64,000 bases of DNA, taken from NCBI GenBank assembly GCA_035606695.1, contig DATNEW010000041.1, positions 1 to 64,000 of the forward strand, read 5' to 3'. The translations under genes and the position numbers were made by a program. Under the pieces are notes generated by a model. The model had not been told where the DNA came from and did no database searches. It saw nothing but the letters and a program-made list of their open reading frames with translations. This DNA is from Gemmatimonadaceae bacterium. Its GTDB lineage: Bacteria > Gemmatimonadota > Gemmatimonadetes > Gemmatimonadales > Gemmatimonadaceae. Position 1 is the first letter of the stretch; each line of letters opens with the position of its first letter. Shown in pieces: positions 61,572-64,000 of the stretch.

Positions 61572-62368
61572 GAGATGTTCTCCGCCGGCTCAGCGGCCAC
61601 TCGCGCGCGCTCCAGCAATCGTTTCACGTAGGCCGTCGCCGGATCGGCGACGAGCGCCTCGGGCGACGCGATCTGCTCGATCTTCCCTGCCCGCATCACG
61701 GCGACGTGCGTCGCGAGCAGCAACGCTTCGTGCAAATCATGCGTCACGAGAACCGTCGTCATCGCAAGGCGCTCGCGAATCCCCGCGAACGCATCCTGTA
61801 AGTCGGCGCGCGTGATCGCGTCGAGCGCGCCGAACGGCTCGTCGAGCAACAGCAGCGACGGTTCGCCGGCGAGCGCGCGCGCAATCGCAACGCGTTGCCG
61901 CTGGCCGCCCGACAATTTGCGCGGCCAGCGATCGGCGAACCGCGCAGGATCGAGCCCAACGAGCGTGAGCGCCGAGCGCGCGCGTTCCGCGGCATCGGGA
62001 GCGCCGTTCAGCCGCAGGACCAACTCCACATTCCGCTGTACTCGCCAGTGAGGAAGCAGTCCGCCGTCCTGCGGCACGTAACCAATACGCCGGCGCAGCT
62101 GCACGGGATCGACGGTCGAAACATCGACGCCATCTACACACACGACACCCGCGTCGGGATCGACCAACCGGTTGAACGTCCGCAGCAGCGTCGTCTTGCC
62201 CGATCCACTCTCGCCGATCAACGCGAGCGAAGCGCCCCGCGGCAGCGTGAGAGAAACCTCATCGAGCGCACTAACGTCACCGAAGCGCTTCGTGACACGC
62301 TCGGCGGACAATACAATCGATTGTGAATTGGTGCCGGCGGCGGAGACAGCCATCCGCGGAAGATCCAT
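61568..62368 (-). CDS. ABC transporter ATPase, OpuCA/EgtV-like
   Basis: 266 residues. Walker A GESGSGKTTLL near residue 53, Q-loop YVPQDGGLLP, signature LSGGQRQRVAIARAL, Walker B LLLLDEPFGALD and switch His in VTHDLHEAL. Lacks the CBS domains of typical OpuCA, as in EgtV-type subunits. It energises the adjacent fused permease; its stop overlaps that GTG start (GTGA). First gene of the ergothioneine operon; a start at the internal ATG 62353 is also possible. Confidence 0.88.
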   Translation of the reverse strand: MDLPRMAVSAAGTNSQSIVLSAERVTKRFGDVSALDEVSLTLPRGASLALIGESGSGKTTLLRTFNRLVDPDAGVVCVDGVDVSTVDPVQLRRRIGYVPQDGGLLPHWRVQRNVELVLRLNGAPDAAERARSALTLVGLDPARFADRWPRKLSGGQRQRVAIARALAGEPSLLLLDEPFGALDAITRADLQDAFAGIRERLAMTTVLVTHDLHEALLLATHVAVMRAGKIEQIASPEALVADPATAYVKRLLERARVAAEPAENIS

Positions 62369-62408
62369 GCTCCCGCAAGGCCGCGGAAGATCGTCCGGCG
62401 ATTTCTAG

Positions 62409-62435
62409 CGGAGCCTAGCGATGGCTAGCGCTCCG
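62409..62435. repeat. Inverted repeat at the end of the transglycosylase gene
   Basis: CGGAGCCTAGC pairs with GCTAGCGCTCCG around a GATG loop with one bulged base, spanning the stop codon at 62425-62427. No T-tract follows on either strand, so it may be an mRNA 3'-end hairpin rather than a true terminator. Confidence 0.45.
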
Positions 62436-63192
62436 ACGAACCGCTGTCGTCCCCATCGCGACGCGCCAGCCACATCGGTTGTGCGACGCAGTGGTCGAAG
62501 TCCTGACCATGACACGTCGACTTGGCCGACCGCTGGACTTCGCGACGCACGACGTCGGGATATCGCTTGCAGTCGCGCGTATTGCGGCCATGCACGCAGC
62601 CGTTGTAGCGCAGCAACGCCTTGCGCCACGCTTGATCCTGATTGTCCACGAGCTCGGTCGCCTTCTCGGCGACCCAGCCGAGAATGAAGACGCCGTATTT
62701 GAGATTCGTGGAGTCGGTGTGCACGTTCGACCCGAACTTGTGCTTGAGCCCGCTCCACGGCCGAGGCGAAACCTGCATCAAACCGATGGCGCCGACCTTC
62801 GAGCGCGCGCTGGACTTGAGCTCGTCGTTCTCGGTTAGCATGACGCCAAGCACCAACGCCGGCGGAACGCGGCGCGTGTACGCTTCGCGCACCGCGACGT
62901 CGGCCAGATGTTGCGCCCGCGCCTGATTCAGCTTGCCCGTGCGAAGCAGGTCCATTGCGAACAGCTCGCGATCGCGCAGAAACTGCGGCGTCTTGAGCGC
63001 CACCGCCGCCGAGGCGTGAATCCAGGGCGCGTGCAGCTCCGTCGAGTCCACATAGCTGTGCTCGATGATCGCCGACACGACCGGCTTTTCACTTACATAA
63101 ACAGGCCGGCTGATGTTCACGGCAACAACGATCGCACCCAGAGAACCGAGCGCGACCGCCAGCTGCGACCAAAGAGAACGCCGAAATGAAAT
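62425..63192 (-). CDS. Lytic transglycosylase (SLT) with a probable ATT start
   Basis: 255 residues from an ATT at 63192, or 231 from a GTG at 63120. The longer form is favoured because GGAGG lies five bases before the ATT, and the added residues (SFRRSLWSQLAVALGSLGAIVVAV) give the signal anchor a murein hydrolase needs. The catalytic SLT domain covers about 110-225, with the catalytic Glu in VMLTENDELKSSARS, then GAIGLMQVSPRPW and ALLRYNGC. It cleaves glycan strands to anhydro-muropeptides. No ATG, GTG or TTG exists in frame between an upstream TGA and 63120. Confidence 0.7.
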   Translation of the reverse strand: MSFRRSLWSQLAVALGSLGAIVVAVNISRPVYVSEKPVVSAIIEHSYVDSTELHAPWIHASAAVALKTPQFLRDRELFAMDLLRTGKLNQARAQHLADVAVREAYTRRVPPALVLGVMLTENDELKSSARSKVGAIGLMQVSPRPWSGLKHKFGSNVHTDSTNLKYGVFILGWVAEKATELVDNQDQAWRKALLRYNGCVHGRNTRDCKRYPDVVRREVQRSAKSTCHGQDFDHCVAQPMWLARRDGDDSGSSER

Positions 63193-63530
63193 GACTGCCT
63201 CCGCGCGTCGGGCGAGTGGGCGTGGGAGTGCACGTGCGTGCGCGATGCCGGGAATGAGGCCACCGACACCAAACTTACCGAGCTCGGCGGACCAGAGTTC
63301 CAGGTCCGCGAGCCGAACTCAGCCAATTGGTTGACTGATAACGTCTTACGTTGTTCACAGGGTAAGGCGTGCAAGCCGTTCGCGCAACCCGATTTGCGAT
63401 ATTCTTGCAGATTGGCGCGGCATCCTTTTTGTCACACGCCGGGTATGTGACGCAGGTCCCAGTCACGCGCACGAAGCACACGCGCCTCATGTGCGGTTCT
63501 CTTGCGGTTCTCTCTAGCACCACCGACTCA
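63193..63530. other. Intergenic region upstream of two divergent genes
   Basis: About 340 bp without a convincing gene. It includes the ribosome binding site of the transglycosylase (GGAGG at 63198-63202), an AT-richer stretch around 63330-63430 and the palindrome at 63431-63451. Promoters of both divergent genes are expected here; no good -35/-10 pair was identified. Confidence 0.5.
63431..63451. promoter_or_regulatory. Palindromic site, possible operator
   Basis: GTCACA and TGTGAC separated by nine bases, 80 bp before the start of the plus-strand gene. The half-sites are those of CRP/FNR-type regulators but in the opposite orientation, so no regulator can be named. Confidence 0.3.
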
Positions 63531-64000
63531 ATGGACAGCTCGGCCCGCACCGACTCGGAGTTCGATCCGCCGGCGCGTTCGCGACCACCACGCATCAAGA
63601 AGAAGCGCCGCATTCAGCCGCCGACGATGTACGCGATCGTGTTCATCGCGCTCGTCACGCTTGCGATTCTCGCGCAGTTCGCGGTGCACATGGCGCGCAC
63701 GGACCCACGCGACACGCGCGCCATCGCCGAGCGCGAACTTCAGGTGAACACGCTGCTGCCCGGCGAGAAAGTCTTTCGCGAAGTGTCCGTGTTCAAACGG
63801 CCGGCGATCAGCTATTTCCGCGCGACACGCGGGCTGCTCGTTCTCACCAACAAGCGGCTCCTCTATCTCGGCCTCGAGCCGCGCGATCTTCTCGCGGCAC
63901 CCGATCTGCCGCCCACATTCGAGGAGCGCGATTTCTCGCTCGACACGACGGTGCATGTCTCGTCGGGACGCACCTTCTTCGGATTGGCGAAAGCGGTCGT
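63531..64000 (+). CDS. Single-pass membrane protein with a PH-like domain (3' end cut)
   Basis: ATG at 63531; 156 residues visible. A basic, Arg/Lys/Pro-rich cytoplasmic tail (about 1-32), one helix (about 33-53, MYAIVFIALVTLAILAQFAV), then an extracytoplasmic region with LLPGEKVFREVSVFKRPAISYF and LLVLTNKRLLYLGLEP. The last motif is reminiscent of bacterial PH-like domains (TNKRLL). Family not certain; the gene continues past the window. Confidence 0.6.
   Translation, partial: MDSSARTDSEFDPPARSRPPRIKKKRRIQPPTMYAIVFIALVTLAILAQFAVHMARTDPRDTRAIAERELQVNTLLPGEKVFREVSVFKRPAISYFRATRGLLVLTNKRLLYLGLEPRDLLAAPDLPPTFEERDFSLDTTVHVSSGRTFFGLAKAV

Noticed and set aside
63431-63451. The GTCACA/TGTGAC dyad as a terminator
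   Set aside because: The stem is short, and the T-run on the plus strand precedes the hairpin instead of following it; on the minus strand an A-run follows.

Overview
This is a GC-rich, gene-dense bacterial chromosome window with normal housekeeping content and no phage, IS element, CRISPR array or rRNA. Gene style points to Gemmatimonadota or a close relative: many tiny stop/start overlaps, frequent GTG and TTG starts, secreted FadL/SGNH and HEAT proteins, and short GC-rich repeats inside genes. That placement is an inference; no 16S gene is present.

Layout. 1-2919 (minus): start of a division/wall cluster, rsmH, ftsL-like, ftsI (cut by the window edge), with a lipid-kinase gene diverging from rsmH. 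3.9-7.1 kb: a secreted TPR protein, tRNA-Val, a small membrane protein with a probable leaderless transcript, and a membrane-anchored metalloprotease. 7.2-24.4 kb (minus): an almost gapless chemosensory cluster. It holds three cheW, cheA, cheY, cheB, cheC, cheD and cheR, intercalated with an MglA-type GTPase, three roadblock/MglB-like proteins, two DUF4388 (PATAN) proteins, large TPR proteins and a protein with two DnaA-like AAA+ modules. No receptor or flagellar gene is present. This is the best candidate in the window for an undescribed system, probably a polarity or surface-behaviour system rather than plain flagellar chemotaxis.

24.4-40 kb (minus): housekeeping genes in a long run (tilS, hpt, ftsH, terminator, folP, cdaA, a DUF2723 membrane protein, yggS, divIVA-like, pnp, ileS, dksA/traR-like, two tandem lspA paralogues, rluD). 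40.1-51.6 kb (plus): envelope and secreted functions. These are a small membrane protein, a 962-residue protease/propeller/barrel-like protein, a FadL-like porin, an SGNH lipoprotein and a nitronate monooxygenase-like enzyme. They are followed by an ECF sigma/anti-sigma pair linked to three secreted HEAT-repeat proteins. 51.7-56.4 kb: a CPBP protease, an orphan Flp pilin with a sigma-54-like promoter, dut and a secreted M1 aminopeptidase.

56.3-62.4 kb (minus): an ergothioneine operon (egtA, egtD, egtB) fused by overlapping genes to an ABC transporter. Its permease carries a betaine-type binding domain in the same chain, which suggests an EgtUV-like ergothioneine importer. The egtB gene carries three in-frame 60-bp repeats. 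62.4-64 kb: a lytic transglycosylase that may start at ATT, and the first part of a membrane protein that runs off the window.

Two dispersed repeat families recur: TGGGCGN heptamer arrays, often in inverted pairs and once inside ileS, and CATCCTGAGCG...GAAGGAT elements that tend to sit beside intrinsic terminators.
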